A stretch of 6,156 nt of DNA, taken from contig JAFGTZ010000303.1 of the NCBI GenBank assembly GCA_016938795.1, forward strand, positions 1-6,156, read 5' to 3'. Position 1 is the stretch's first letter. Each line of letters opens with the position of its first letter. Of this stretch, positions 1-5,951 are shown in pieces. The position numbers were made by a program, and so were the translations under genes. The notes below the pieces were generated by a model. That model was given only the letters and a program-made list of their open reading frames with translations, made no database searches and was not told the origin of the DNA. Source of the DNA: Chromatiaceae bacterium. GTDB taxonomy: Bacteria; Pseudomonadota; Gammaproteobacteria; Chromatiales; Chromatiaceae.

Positions 1-311
1 CCGGCGGCGCGCGCCAGCAGCAGGCTACTGGTGCCGACGCCATACTGCGCCGCGCCGGAGAGCACGGATTCCAGCGGATCGAGGCCGGGACCGGCTTCCA
101 GCAGGCGCACGTTCAGGCCAGCCTCGCGGTAGTAGCCCTGTTCCAGAGCCGCGTAATAGCCGGCAAACTGGAAGGCGTGGCTCCACTTGAGCTGTAGGCT
201 GACAGTCTCAAGCGCCTGAGCCGGTTCGCCGGCCTGGGCCAGCGTGCAGACGAACAGGAAGCCGTAGCACATCGAACGGACACAAGCCGAAATCTCACAG
301 CAAACCAACAT
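1..311 (-). CDS. NMT1/THI5-like periplasmic substrate-binding domain, N-terminal part (3' end off the left edge)
   Basis: Seen: reading leftwards from the ATG at 311 the frame stays open for 103 codons to the window edge. The first 27 residues form a signal peptide (Arg12, hydrophobic stretch ending TLAQA, probable cleavage before GEP). It is unusually Cys-rich, with Cys at 4, 5, 10, 15 and 22. From residue 37 the mature part reads VSLQLKWSHAFQFAGYYAAL and then EQGYYREAGLNVRLLEAGPG, the hallmark start of the NMT1/THI5-like family, followed by a segment ending QYGVGTSSLLLARA. The start is fixed by GAGGA eight bases upstream; the next Met (codon 14, at 272) would cut the signal peptide and has no Shine-Dalgarno. 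Family knowledge: such domains bind small ligands in the periplasm, either as free ABC-transporter binding proteins or as the N-terminal sensor of membrane kinases and GGDEF/EAL proteins. Inference: the LKW..(A/Q)FQFAGYYAA form is commonest in the fused sensors, so a long sensor protein is likely, but the rest is outside the window. Confidence 0.85.
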   Translation of the reverse strand, partial: MLVCCEISACVRSMCYGFLFVCTLAQAGEPAQALETVSLQLKWSHAFQFAGYYAALEQGYYREAGLNVRLLEAGPGLDPLESVLSGAAQYGVGTSSLLLARAA

Positions 312-319
312 GCGTGGTG

Positions 320-324
320 TCCTC
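320..324 (-). promoter_or_regulatory. Ribosome binding site (GAGGA) of the NMT1-like gene
   Basis: GAGGA on the minus strand lies eight bases before the ATG at 311. It supports this start over the internal Met at 272, which has no purine-rich stretch before it. Confidence 0.6.
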
Positions 325-374
325 AGTGACGGATGGGAACACCAGAGCCTGTTGCGCCGGCACTCCCGCACCAT

Positions 375-926
375 TCAGCCTGTGCCGAGCAGGGCATCCA
401 TCTCCAGCTCGATGGCCTCGAAGGGCGGAATGCGGGCGCGTCCGCTGCCTTCGAGCGTCGCAATCTCGCGCCAGTCGCCATCGATGAGCCGGTAGGCGGT
501 CAGCCGCCGCTTCTCGGGCCAGATCAGCCAGTAATCGGGCACGCGATGCCGCTTGAGCAGCAGCGGCAGGACCAGGGTGTCTTTCTTCTCATGTCCGGGC
601 GAGACGATCTCGCAGACCCAGTCGGGTGGCAGATCGATGACGCCGTCAGGAGGCTGGGGCAGCCGCTCCCGACGCCAGCCAGCCAGATCATGCGACGGGC
701 ACTCGTGGACCTCATAGGCGACGCTGACCTCGGTGGCGAACCACCAGCCGCCGCCGAGGCCATCGCGCCCGCCGAATGGATGCAGTTCGACACACAGATT
801 GCCCTGAGCAACGCCGTGGGCAAACCGCGCCATCGGCCGACGCACGATGTCTCCGCCGATCAGTTCCACCCGCTCTTCCGGGCACAGGAGGAGATCGTCG
901 AGTGTGTTGAGTTTCAGCGCTTCCAT
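375..926 (-). CDS. Uma2 family (DUF820) PD-(D/E)XK nuclease-fold protein
   Basis: A 183-aa soluble protein with no signal peptide or membrane segment. Seen: the N-terminus reads MEALKLNTLDDLLLCPEERV followed by ELIGG, then AHG at 36-38, HDLAGWRRERLP at 79-90, PDWVCEIVSPGHEKKD at 101-116 and VPDYWLIWPE at 129-138. It ends with RIPPFEAIELEMDALL. These are the ordered motifs and usual length of the Uma2 family. Family knowledge: Uma2 proteins have a restriction-endonuclease-like core with Asp and Glu as metal ligands (probably Asp80 and Glu106 here). They are abundant in cyanobacteria and other environmental bacteria, often in many copies, and their biological role is unsettled. The start at 926 is chosen because GGAGA lies six bases upstream and the family begins just here; the frame is open further upstream (GTG at 1010) without family resemblance. 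Oddity: the Lys usually found four residues after the Asp of SP....(R/K)D is Leu120. The gene lies 214 bases after the patatin and 63 bases before the NMT1-like gene. Confidence 0.88.
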   Translation of the reverse strand: MEALKLNTLDDLLLCPEERVELIGGDIVRRPMARFAHGVAQGNLCVELHPFGGRDGLGGGWWFATEVSVAYEVHECPSHDLAGWRRERLPQPPDGVIDLPPDWVCEIVSPGHEKKDTLVLPLLLKRHRVPDYWLIWPEKRRLTAYRLIDGDWREIATLEGSGRARIPPFEAIELEMDALLGTG

Positions 927-932
927 GGGATG

Positions 933-937
933 TCTCC
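933..937 (-). promoter_or_regulatory. Ribosome binding site (GGAGA) of the Uma2 gene
   Basis: GGAGA on the minus strand, six bases before the ATG at 926. It decides the start: the longer reading from the GTG at 1010 would bury this site inside the gene and add 28 residues with no family match. Confidence 0.65.
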
Positions 938-1140
938 GGCAATGGATCGAAACGCCGCTATCTTCGCGCAACCAGATCGAGGACTCCAGCACCCAGGCCG
1001 GAACCCACACCGGGCTACGCGTGATCTTGAACTGTTTAAGCCGCGCGAAGCGCTCACCGGTCTCCTCGTGTTCTCTTCGTTGAAGCGGCGGATCAGCTCT
1101 CCAACTCCACAGTCTCTATCCGTTTGGATGTGACCGCCAC

Positions 1141-2016
1141 TCAGACCCCGTAGCGCGCCATCTTGAGCGGCAGAATGGTGCGCGTGGTTTCGTAACCTAG
1201 CCGATAGAGTTCGTGCTTGACCTCGGGGCCGAGGCCGAATTCCAGCGGCGAGATGTCGTTGGTATCGATGATGACGGTGGCGTTCCAGAAGGCATCCTGA
1301 ACGAATTCGTGCGAGAGGCTGGTCATGAAGGTGCGTATCAGGGCCTGGAGATAGTCCGGCAGCGGGAGATGGCGGCGCGAGCGCGTGCCGCCCGGACGCG
1401 CGCGCAGCCGAAAGGAGCACAGCGGCGTGCCGTCGTTTGCCCAGTCTTGGCGCAGGGCTTCTTCGGCGAGGATGCTCCCGTCGATGAGCAGACGGCCCTC
1501 GTATTCCTTGTAGGCAAACAGCAGCGGGATGCCCATGGAGCAGCGAATGGCCTGGGCGACGCGCATGCGCGGCGCGCGTGCGCGGTCGAAGATGACCGGC
1601 TCGCCGCTCAGCACATCGGTGGCGACCACATGCAGATCGAGCGCGAGATCCTCGAAACGCGCTCCATCGAGTTGGCGATCCATCCAGTGCTCGAAGCCAT
1701 CCCCCGAGGAAAGCCCGCCGCGAAACAGGAGTTGCCAGAGATCGAGTTCCCGAAAGCGGCGGAAATCGACGGAGGTCGCCAGCTCCTGCATGGCCTCGGT
1801 TGACCAGCCCGCCGCGCGCAAGCCGGCCACGATGCTGCCCCCCGAGACACCCACAAGATGCGTGCTGATGACACCGAGTTCATCGAGCGTGCGCAGCACC
1901 CCCACATGCGCCGGAAGCCGGGTGCCGCCGCCGGCGAGGATGGGCACAAGGCGCGCTCCGGATAGGGGTGCGCCACCCTGGAGATGATCGGCTTGCTGAT
2001 CCGTGGCGGCCTGCAT
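1141..2016 (-). CDS. Patatin-like phospholipase family protein
   Basis: A 291-aa lipid acyl hydrolase of the patatin fold, expected to cleave acyl chains from phospholipids or related lipids with a Ser-Asp dyad. Seen: the glycine-rich oxyanion loop LAGGGTR at 27-33 after a beta strand; the nucleophile elbow GVSGGS at 56-61 with Ser58 in G-x-S-x-G; LHVVATDVLSGEPVIF at 128-143; a SMGIPLLF segment at 160-167; and the catalytic Asp179 in IDGS at 178-181 (DGS instead of the usual DGG/DGA). The C-terminal third, with LPLPDYLQALIRTFMTSLS at 217-235, is typical of a bacterial subfamily carrying GGGTRLPAH instead of the GGGxKG loop. There is no signal peptide or transmembrane helix, so it is probably cytosolic or peripheral at the inner membrane. 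Start: ATG at 2016 with GAGG six bases upstream. It begins 72 bases after the EAL protein stops, with no clear terminator between, so co-transcription is plausible. The substrate and role cannot be read from the sequence. Confidence 0.92.
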   Translation of the reverse strand: MQAATDQQADHLQGGAPLSGARLVPILAGGGTRLPAHVGVLRTLDELGVISTHLVGVSGGSIVAGLRAAGWSTEAMQELATSVDFRRFRELDLWQLLFRGGLSSGDGFEHWMDRQLDGARFEDLALDLHVVATDVLSGEPVIFDRARAPRMRVAQAIRCSMGIPLLFAYKEYEGRLLIDGSILAEEALRQDWANDGTPLCSFRLRARPGGTRSRRHLPLPDYLQALIRTFMTSLSHEFVQDAFWNATVIIDTNDISPLEFGLGPEVKHELYRLGYETTRTILPLKMARYGV

Positions 2017-2022
2017 GACGCA

Positions 2023-2026
2023 CCTC
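2023..2026 (-). promoter_or_regulatory. Ribosome binding site (GAGG) of the patatin gene
   Basis: GAGG on the minus strand, six bases before the ATG at 2016. It gives the patatin its own translation start in the short gap after the EAL protein. Confidence 0.55.
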
Positions 2027-2088
2027 GCACAGGCTGTGGCTAAAAGGCCGTGATGGGCGCTTCCTCGCGCACCAATGGCCCAGGGAGG

Positions 2089-5000
2089 TTACTCAGTGGG
2101 GGCCGCATCCCTGAGGTCTTGCCCTCGCCGGGCAAGCACCTCGTCGATGAAGGCGGGACGTGCGATGGCGTAGCCCTGAACATGATCGACGCCGATGTCG
2201 CGCAGCAGCTCGATGATGTCGGCATTCTCGACAAATTCGGCCACCGTCTGCTTGCCCATGAAGTGCGCGATTTCGTTAAAGGAGCGCACGATGGCCTGAT
2301 CGTGAGGGCTGTGTACGATGTCCTTGATGAAGGATCCGTCGATCTTGACGTAATCAACCGGCAGGCGCTTGAGATAACCATAGGAAGAGAGCCCCGAGCC
2401 GAAGTCGTCGAGATAGAGTGCGCAGCCGAGTGCCTTGAGCTGTTCGAGATTGGCCGCCGCCCGTTCGAGGTCGGCGATGGCGGCGGTCTCGGTGACCTCA
2501 AAACCCACGCGTTCGGGTGCGATGGCCCAGTGGCGCAGACGCTCGCCAACCCAGGGCACGAAATCCGGATCGCCAATGGTCTGGCCCGAAAGGTTGATGG
2601 CCACGCTGCCGAGCGGGCCGTCGAGATGGGGGTGGGCGTTGAGCCAGCGCAGTGTCGTCTCGATGACCTGCTGATCGAGTGTGCGCATGAGGTTCAGCGC
2701 CTCGGCGGCGGCGATGAAATTGCCCAGGTGCAGCGGCTGATGCTGTTCGTCATAAACGCTCAGCAGAATCTCGGAGTGATGTCCTCCGTTAGGATGCAGG
2801 ACGTCGAGATCGGCGAGCGGAGCGATGGGCTGGAAGCGCAGCCGGATGCGCTCCGAGCGGATGGCGTCCTCGGCCTGAGCCCAGGCGTGCAGCTGTTCGA
2901 GCTGTTCACGGATGAGCGGATCCTCGGCGCGAAAGAGCATGACGCGGTCGCCGCCGTTGCGCTGTGCGGTCAGGCAGGCGAGGCTCGCGGCGGAGAGATG
3001 GTGCTCGGGCGTGGCCTGCTCCCGATCAAGCAGACTGAGCCCGAGGCTGCCCGAGAGCCCGCGTGCGCCTGCTTGGGTTTCGGGCGTGAAGGGAAGCGCG
3101 CCGAGCGCCCGGCGCAGCCGCTCGCCAAGCGCGAGCGCCGCCTCGGCGTGTGCGATGGCGGTGAGCGCGCCAAAGCGTGCGCCGCCCAGATAGGCCAGGG
3201 CGCGCGCCTCGGGCAGCTCGGCGCGCAGCAGCTCGGCCACCGCGCCCAGAATCTGCTCGCTGCGGGCAAAGCCGCGATGCGGGGTCATGAGATCGAAACG
3301 GTCGAGTTCGAGAAAGCCGAGCAGATGCAGCGGCTGCTCGTGGTTCGGGTGGGCGAGCAATTCGACGAGGGCCCCACGCAGCTGATGCTGGTTGGCCAGT
3401 CCCGTCAGTGGGTCGGGATGCTCATGATGGCGGATATCGGATTGCATGCGTTCCAAGGCGGCGGTGGCGGCGCGTTGCACGCTGCCCTCGGGGGATGTTG
3501 GGTCGATGCTGGCCTGCTCGCGCAGGAGCTTGCGGGCCAGGCGGGTGCGCCGCAGGCTGATGAGGTGCTTGCCTAGGGGATCGGCGAGGCCGAGCCGGGA
3601 GCCATCCTCACTGCGCCAGATCAGGCGCAGCGCGCGCGTCCGTTCCTGCTCGTGAATCCAGAGGAGGGTGCCAAGGTGCAGGGCATCGACACGCGCGAGC
3701 GCGTCGCGCCAGGTGGCGTTGTCGAGATCCTCGGGCGCGGCTGTCTCGGGGCCATCGTCGGCTCCAGGCGCAAGCGGCGTGAAGGGGCGATAGAGCGCTG
3801 CATCGAGCTGCTGCAAGCGCGCTTGCTCCAGGGTTTGAAAGACGCGCCCGGTTAGCTCGGCGCACTCCCAGGGCGTGAGGCCCGTGGCGCCCAGTCCGTC
3901 GAGTAGCGCCTCAAGCAGCACCTGGTGGTTGGCGCTCTCGATCGGGCGGCTCGACTCGGGCGTGCCGCCGCCGGTGTCGAGGTGCAGCTGCCAGAGCGTA
4001 CGCCAGTGGCGGCGCCAGCGCGGGCTGTCGAGTCCGTCCTCAAGGCAGACCGCCTCCAGCAGGGTGCGCCAGCCGAGATTGAGCACCTCGATGAGGATGG
4101 GGTGGGTGGGGCGCGCGGTGAAGGCGGCATTGATGCGCAGGCGTACCTGCTCGCGCGCCTGACGGTGGCGTTCGCGAATCTCGCAGACTGCGACCCAGTG
4201 GGCGCGATTTGAGCGACTCAGTTGCTGAAGCTGCGCCTTAAGCGCGCTCATCTGCGTGGCGAGTGTGTCCAGGGCCGCGAGATCGTCTGCCTCGGCGGCC
4301 ACCAGGCGCTCGATGAGAATTTCAAACTCGCGTTGATGCTCGGCATCGTCCTGTACGCCGTTGGGCAGGAGGCGGGCGAGCTGGTCGATCTGATCGAGCA
4401 GACGCACCAGCGGATAACGCTCATCGAGCAGGGCGCCGGGATGGGCCACCGCCATGGCGAGCAGATGCGCGGGAATGCGCTGGAGCACTGTCTTGAGCGT
4501 GGCCGGTGTGGCGCTATCGGTCAGAATCGTGCCAATAAGCTGATCGGTGAGCGCCACGCGCTCATGGGTGCGTGGCAGGCGCAACAGATCGCCTTGATCA
4601 TGGCCGAGGGTGCGCGGCCAATGTTGCACCGCCCGGTGCAGTGAATACGCCTGAGAGGATGGCGGTTGCACGGCCAGAGTGCTCAGCCTGTTGAGCAGCT
4701 CGCGCAGCTGCGAACCGGGCGGCGCGCTCTGGGGCACGGATGCCGGAGGGGCCTCGGGCGGGAGGTTCTCTGCTGGCTGTGGTCTGTGCGGCGACAGCGC
4801 CGCTGCCTCGCGCGGAGGGCGGACGGGTGCGGGCGGCTGAATGCGCTCGCGTGCCCTGATACCGAGCGCCTGCAGGCGCTGCGAGAGTCCCAGGTAGAAG
4901 CCGGCTAGTGTCGGGGCAATGCGATGCCCGGCAAAGCGTAGGCAGATGCGCAGGGCGGCGCGGCTGATGCCGGTCTGATCGAGACTTTCTTCCAGCAGGT

Positions 5001-5487
5001 CAATGAGGTGTTCGGGGTCGAGACGGCGCAGCGGATCGCCTGGCAACTGATCGATCTGGGAGCGCAGCTTGGCCAGAGGATCATTCAGTTCCTGTTCGAG
5101 ACGATCATTGAGTTCGGATTTCACCAGCCAGTTTTCAAAGTCGTCCTGATCGAGCAGTTCAAGCTCACCGCGTTGCTCGCTTGGGGGTTCGGAGCTAGGC
5201 GCTGGGCTGGTGAGCAGCTCATCGAGCGCTTCACGCATCTGGCGCGCGAGGTAACCGGATTGGCGCGCCTGGACAAGGAGACCGATTTCGTTCCCGAAGA
5301 GCATGCGCAGCGAGTCGGAGTCGGCGCTTTCGTTACGCCTCCAGAGTTCCTCAAGCAAATGCTCGACCCAGGTGTCGAGAATGGCCGGTAGCTCGTCCCT
5401 GCTGGCGCTGAGCAAGAGGCGCAGCGCCTGGGTGTTGGCGGGGGCGTCGGGCGCCTCCATGGACGGCGCGCCATGCGTCTGGGCCAT
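2089..5487 (-). CDS. DUF1631-GGDEF-EAL cyclic-di-GMP signalling protein (main part of a frameshifted PilZ-DUF1631-GGDEF-EAL gene)
   Basis: A large cytosolic protein with no signal peptide or membrane helix. Numbered from the Met at 5487 it has 1132 residues. Residues ~20-215 and ~264-660 look like DUF1631 blocks (LLDQDDFENWLVKS at 111-124; LKTVLQRIPAHLL at 331-343; a helical, possibly coiled-coil stretch at 410-455; LGTLLWI...LRLIWRS at 605-626), split by a Pro/Ala-rich linker at 217-260. GGDEF is at ~678-852: DPLTGLAN is intact, but the signature is GGARF (768-772) and the inhibitory RxxD is RALA, so cyclase activity is unlikely. EAL is at ~865-1118: Glu906 (EILLS, Ser for the usual Arg at 910), Asn965, Glu997, Asp1027-Asp1028 (DDFGSGLSS), Lys1048, Glu1084 and Gln1104. 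Their spacing matches active phosphodiesterases, so c-di-GMP hydrolysis to pGpG is plausible. The frame is already meaningful upstream of this Met (LALRFANLFEDAAPRLERF, 5544-5488), which completes the PilZ domain of the preceding ORF. The original gene therefore most likely ran 5815-2089 as one protein of about 1241 aa. The Met at 5487 lies seven bases after the PilZ ORF's stop, so coupled restart is possible. A formal ATG at 5667 in this frame only gives a shadow of PilZ. Confidence 0.9.
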   Translation of the reverse strand: MAQTHGAPSMEAPDAPANTQALRLLLSASRDELPAILDTWVEHLLEELWRRNESADSDSLRMLFGNEIGLLVQARQSGYLARQMREALDELLTSPAPSSEPPSEQRGELELLDQDDFENWLVKSELNDRLEQELNDPLAKLRSQIDQLPGDPLRRLDPEHLIDLLEESLDQTGISRAALRICLRFAGHRIAPTLAGFYLGLSQRLQALGIRARERIQPPAPVRPPREAAALSPHRPQPAENLPPEAPPASVPQSAPPGSQLRELLNRLSTLAVQPPSSQAYSLHRAVQHWPRTLGHDQGDLLRLPRTHERVALTDQLIGTILTDSATPATLKTVLQRIPAHLLAMAVAHPGALLDERYPLVRLLDQIDQLARLLPNGVQDDAEHQREFEILIERLVAAEADDLAALDTLATQMSALKAQLQQLSRSNRAHWVAVCEIRERHRQAREQVRLRINAAFTARPTHPILIEVLNLGWRTLLEAVCLEDGLDSPRWRRHWRTLWQLHLDTGGGTPESSRPIESANHQVLLEALLDGLGATGLTPWECAELTGRVFQTLEQARLQQLDAALYRPFTPLAPGADDGPETAAPEDLDNATWRDALARVDALHLGTLLWIHEQERTRALRLIWRSEDGSRLGLADPLGKHLISLRRTRLARKLLREQASIDPTSPEGSVQRAATAALERMQSDIRHHEHPDPLTGLANQHQLRGALVELLAHPNHEQPLHLLGFLELDRFDLMTPHRGFARSEQILGAVAELLRAELPEARALAYLGGARFGALTAIAHAEAALALGERLRRALGALPFTPETQAGARGLSGSLGLSLLDREQATPEHHLSAASLACLTAQRNGGDRVMLFRAEDPLIREQLEQLHAWAQAEDAIRSERIRLRFQPIAPLADLDVLHPNGGHHSEILLSVYDEQHQPLHLGNFIAAAEALNLMRTLDQQVIETTLRWLNAHPHLDGPLGSVAINLSGQTIGDPDFVPWVGERLRHWAIAPERVGFEVTETAAIADLERAAANLEQLKALGCALYLDDFGSGLSSYGYLKRLPVDYVKIDGSFIKDIVHSPHDQAIVRSFNEIAHFMGKQTVAEFVENADIIELLRDIGVDHVQGYAIARPAFIDEVLARRGQDLRDAAPTE

Positions 5488-5494
5488 GAAGCGC

Positions 5495-5815
5495 TCAAGC
5501 CGGGGCGCGGCATCCTCGAACAGGTTTGCAAAGCGTAGCGCCAAACCCCTGGGGCGTGATGCGCACCACCTCGGCGAGGACGCGCGCGCTGGCGCCTCCA
5601 TCGGGGAGCGCGATGCCCATGGGGAAACGCGTACCAGGTAGCGCATGGCCATCAAGACGTTGCGCATCGACCGTCAGAAACAGGCCGCCCGAGCAGAGGT
5701 CGCGGATCTGGGCATGCATCGAGACACCCGGCGCCGGCTCAATCTCCGCTTCGAGATCAACCCGATAGCGCGCATGCAAACGTCGCTCATCGCTGCGGTC
5801 GAAGGAATGTGTCAT
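5495..5815 (-). CDS. PilZ domain protein, cut short by a frameshift (N-terminus of the PilZ-DUF1631-GGDEF-EAL gene)
   Basis: PilZ domains bind c-di-GMP and pass the signal to a partner domain. Seen in this 106-aa ORF: ERRLHARYRVDLEAEI at 10-25 with the R12-x3-R16 pair; QIRDLCSGGLFLTV at 36-49, the second c-di-GMP motif (D/N-x-S-x-x-G), but with Cys41 in the Ser position; then GTRFPMGIALP and ARVLAEVVRITPQG at 77-90. The expected final strand (G-x-x-x-x-F plus a short helix) is missing here, because residues 91-106 (FGATLCKPVRGCRAPA) are unrelated. It is found one base out of frame as LALRFANLFEDAAPRLERF, leading into the DUF1631-GGDEF-EAL protein. The shift falls at or near G90, in the run at 5546-5554. 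The start is the ATG at 5815, since a stop lies nine codons upstream in frame; the Shine-Dalgarno is weak (GGTG, eight bases away). As written the ORF could be a separate small PilZ protein, but the broken domain favours a frameshifted N-terminus or a sequencing error. Confidence 0.85.
   Translation of the reverse strand: MTHSFDRSDERRLHARYRVDLEAEIEPAPGVSMHAQIRDLCSGGLFLTVDAQRLDGHALPGTRFPMGIALPDGGASARVLAEVVRITPQGFGATLCKPVRGCRAPA
5541..5554 (-). other. Frameshift site joining the PilZ ORF to the DUF1631-GGDEF-EAL ORF
   Basis: On the coding strand this stretch reads CCCCAGGGGTTTGG. The PilZ frame reads CCC-CAG-GGG-TTT (PQGF); the downstream frame reads AGG-GGT-TTG-GCG. Dropping one base from the G run (5546-5549) gives CCC-CAG-GGT-TTG-GCG-CTA-CGC-TTT, i.e. 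PQGLALRF, a normal PilZ ending. A one-base length change in the G or C run, real or from sequencing, is the simplest explanation. A programmed +1 slip from GGG to GGT is possible but unsupported. Confidence 0.75.
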
Positions 5816-5912
5816 AAACTGCGCACCAAAAGAATAGCGTCATCCCGACTCTGAACGCTGTTGCCACTGAGGTTCCGGCTTGGCGCCCGCGCCTGATATA
5901 CCGGCAAGGTGC

Positions 5913-5940
5913 TGGGAGTTTGGATTTTGAGCCACTCCCA
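5913..5940. repeat. Inverted repeat with 7-bp arms
   Basis: TGGGAGT (5913-5919) and ACTCCCA (5934-5940) are perfect inverted arms around a 14-base centre. No T tract follows on either strand, so it is not a typical Rho-independent terminator. It could be an operator-like site upstream of the PilZ gene, or chance. Confidence 0.4.
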
Positions 5941-5941
5941 T

Positions 5942-5951
5942 CCGCGCGCGG
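5942..5951. repeat. 10-bp perfect palindrome CCGCGCGCGG
   Basis: A self-complementary GC-only decamer directly beside the inverted repeat. In DNA this rich in GC such a palindrome can arise by chance, so no function is claimed. Confidence 0.3.

Noticed and set aside
113..298. A 61-codon minus-strand frame at the left edge
   Set aside because: It is the wrong frame of the NMT1-like gene, which has both a signal peptide and a family signature in its own frame.
333..1133. A 266-codon open frame on the plus strand
   Set aside because: It overlaps the Uma2 gene on the other strand, which has family motifs and a ribosome binding site; the plus-strand product has neither.
1093..1143. Stop readthrough of the patatin (TGA GTG ... 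giving 15 more residues before the next TGA)
   Set aside because: The protein already ends at the family's usual length, and nothing suggests recoding; the extension has no recognisable similarity.
914..1420. A 168-codon minus-strand frame across the patatin 3' end and the gap before Uma2
   Set aside because: It is an off-frame shadow of the patatin in its first half, with Arg/His/Pro-rich composition and no family signal.
1141..2016. The patatin as a CBASS (CapV-type) phage-defence effector
   Set aside because: No CD-NTase or Cap gene is present in the window, and the protein belongs to a small GGGTR patatin type found outside defence islands. A c-di-GMP gene next door is not evidence for CBASS.
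2017..2088. A terminator between the EAL gene and the patatin gene
   Set aside because: Only short, imperfect stems (such as GGCC-TTTTA-GCC) and no T tract are present, so I do not call one.
2050..3576. A 508-codon open frame on the plus strand
   Set aside because: It lies opposite the GGDEF and EAL domains, which have clear motifs on the minus strand. Long antisense frames are expected in GC-rich genes, and its translation shows no recognisable domain.
5488..5667. The ATG at 5667 as start of the DUF1631-GGDEF-EAL protein
   Set aside because: The first ~40 residues from that start are an out-of-frame reading of the PilZ coding region (Arg/Ser/Pro/Ala-rich). The real N-terminus is the PilZ frame joined at the G run, or the Met at 5487 if the frameshift is real.
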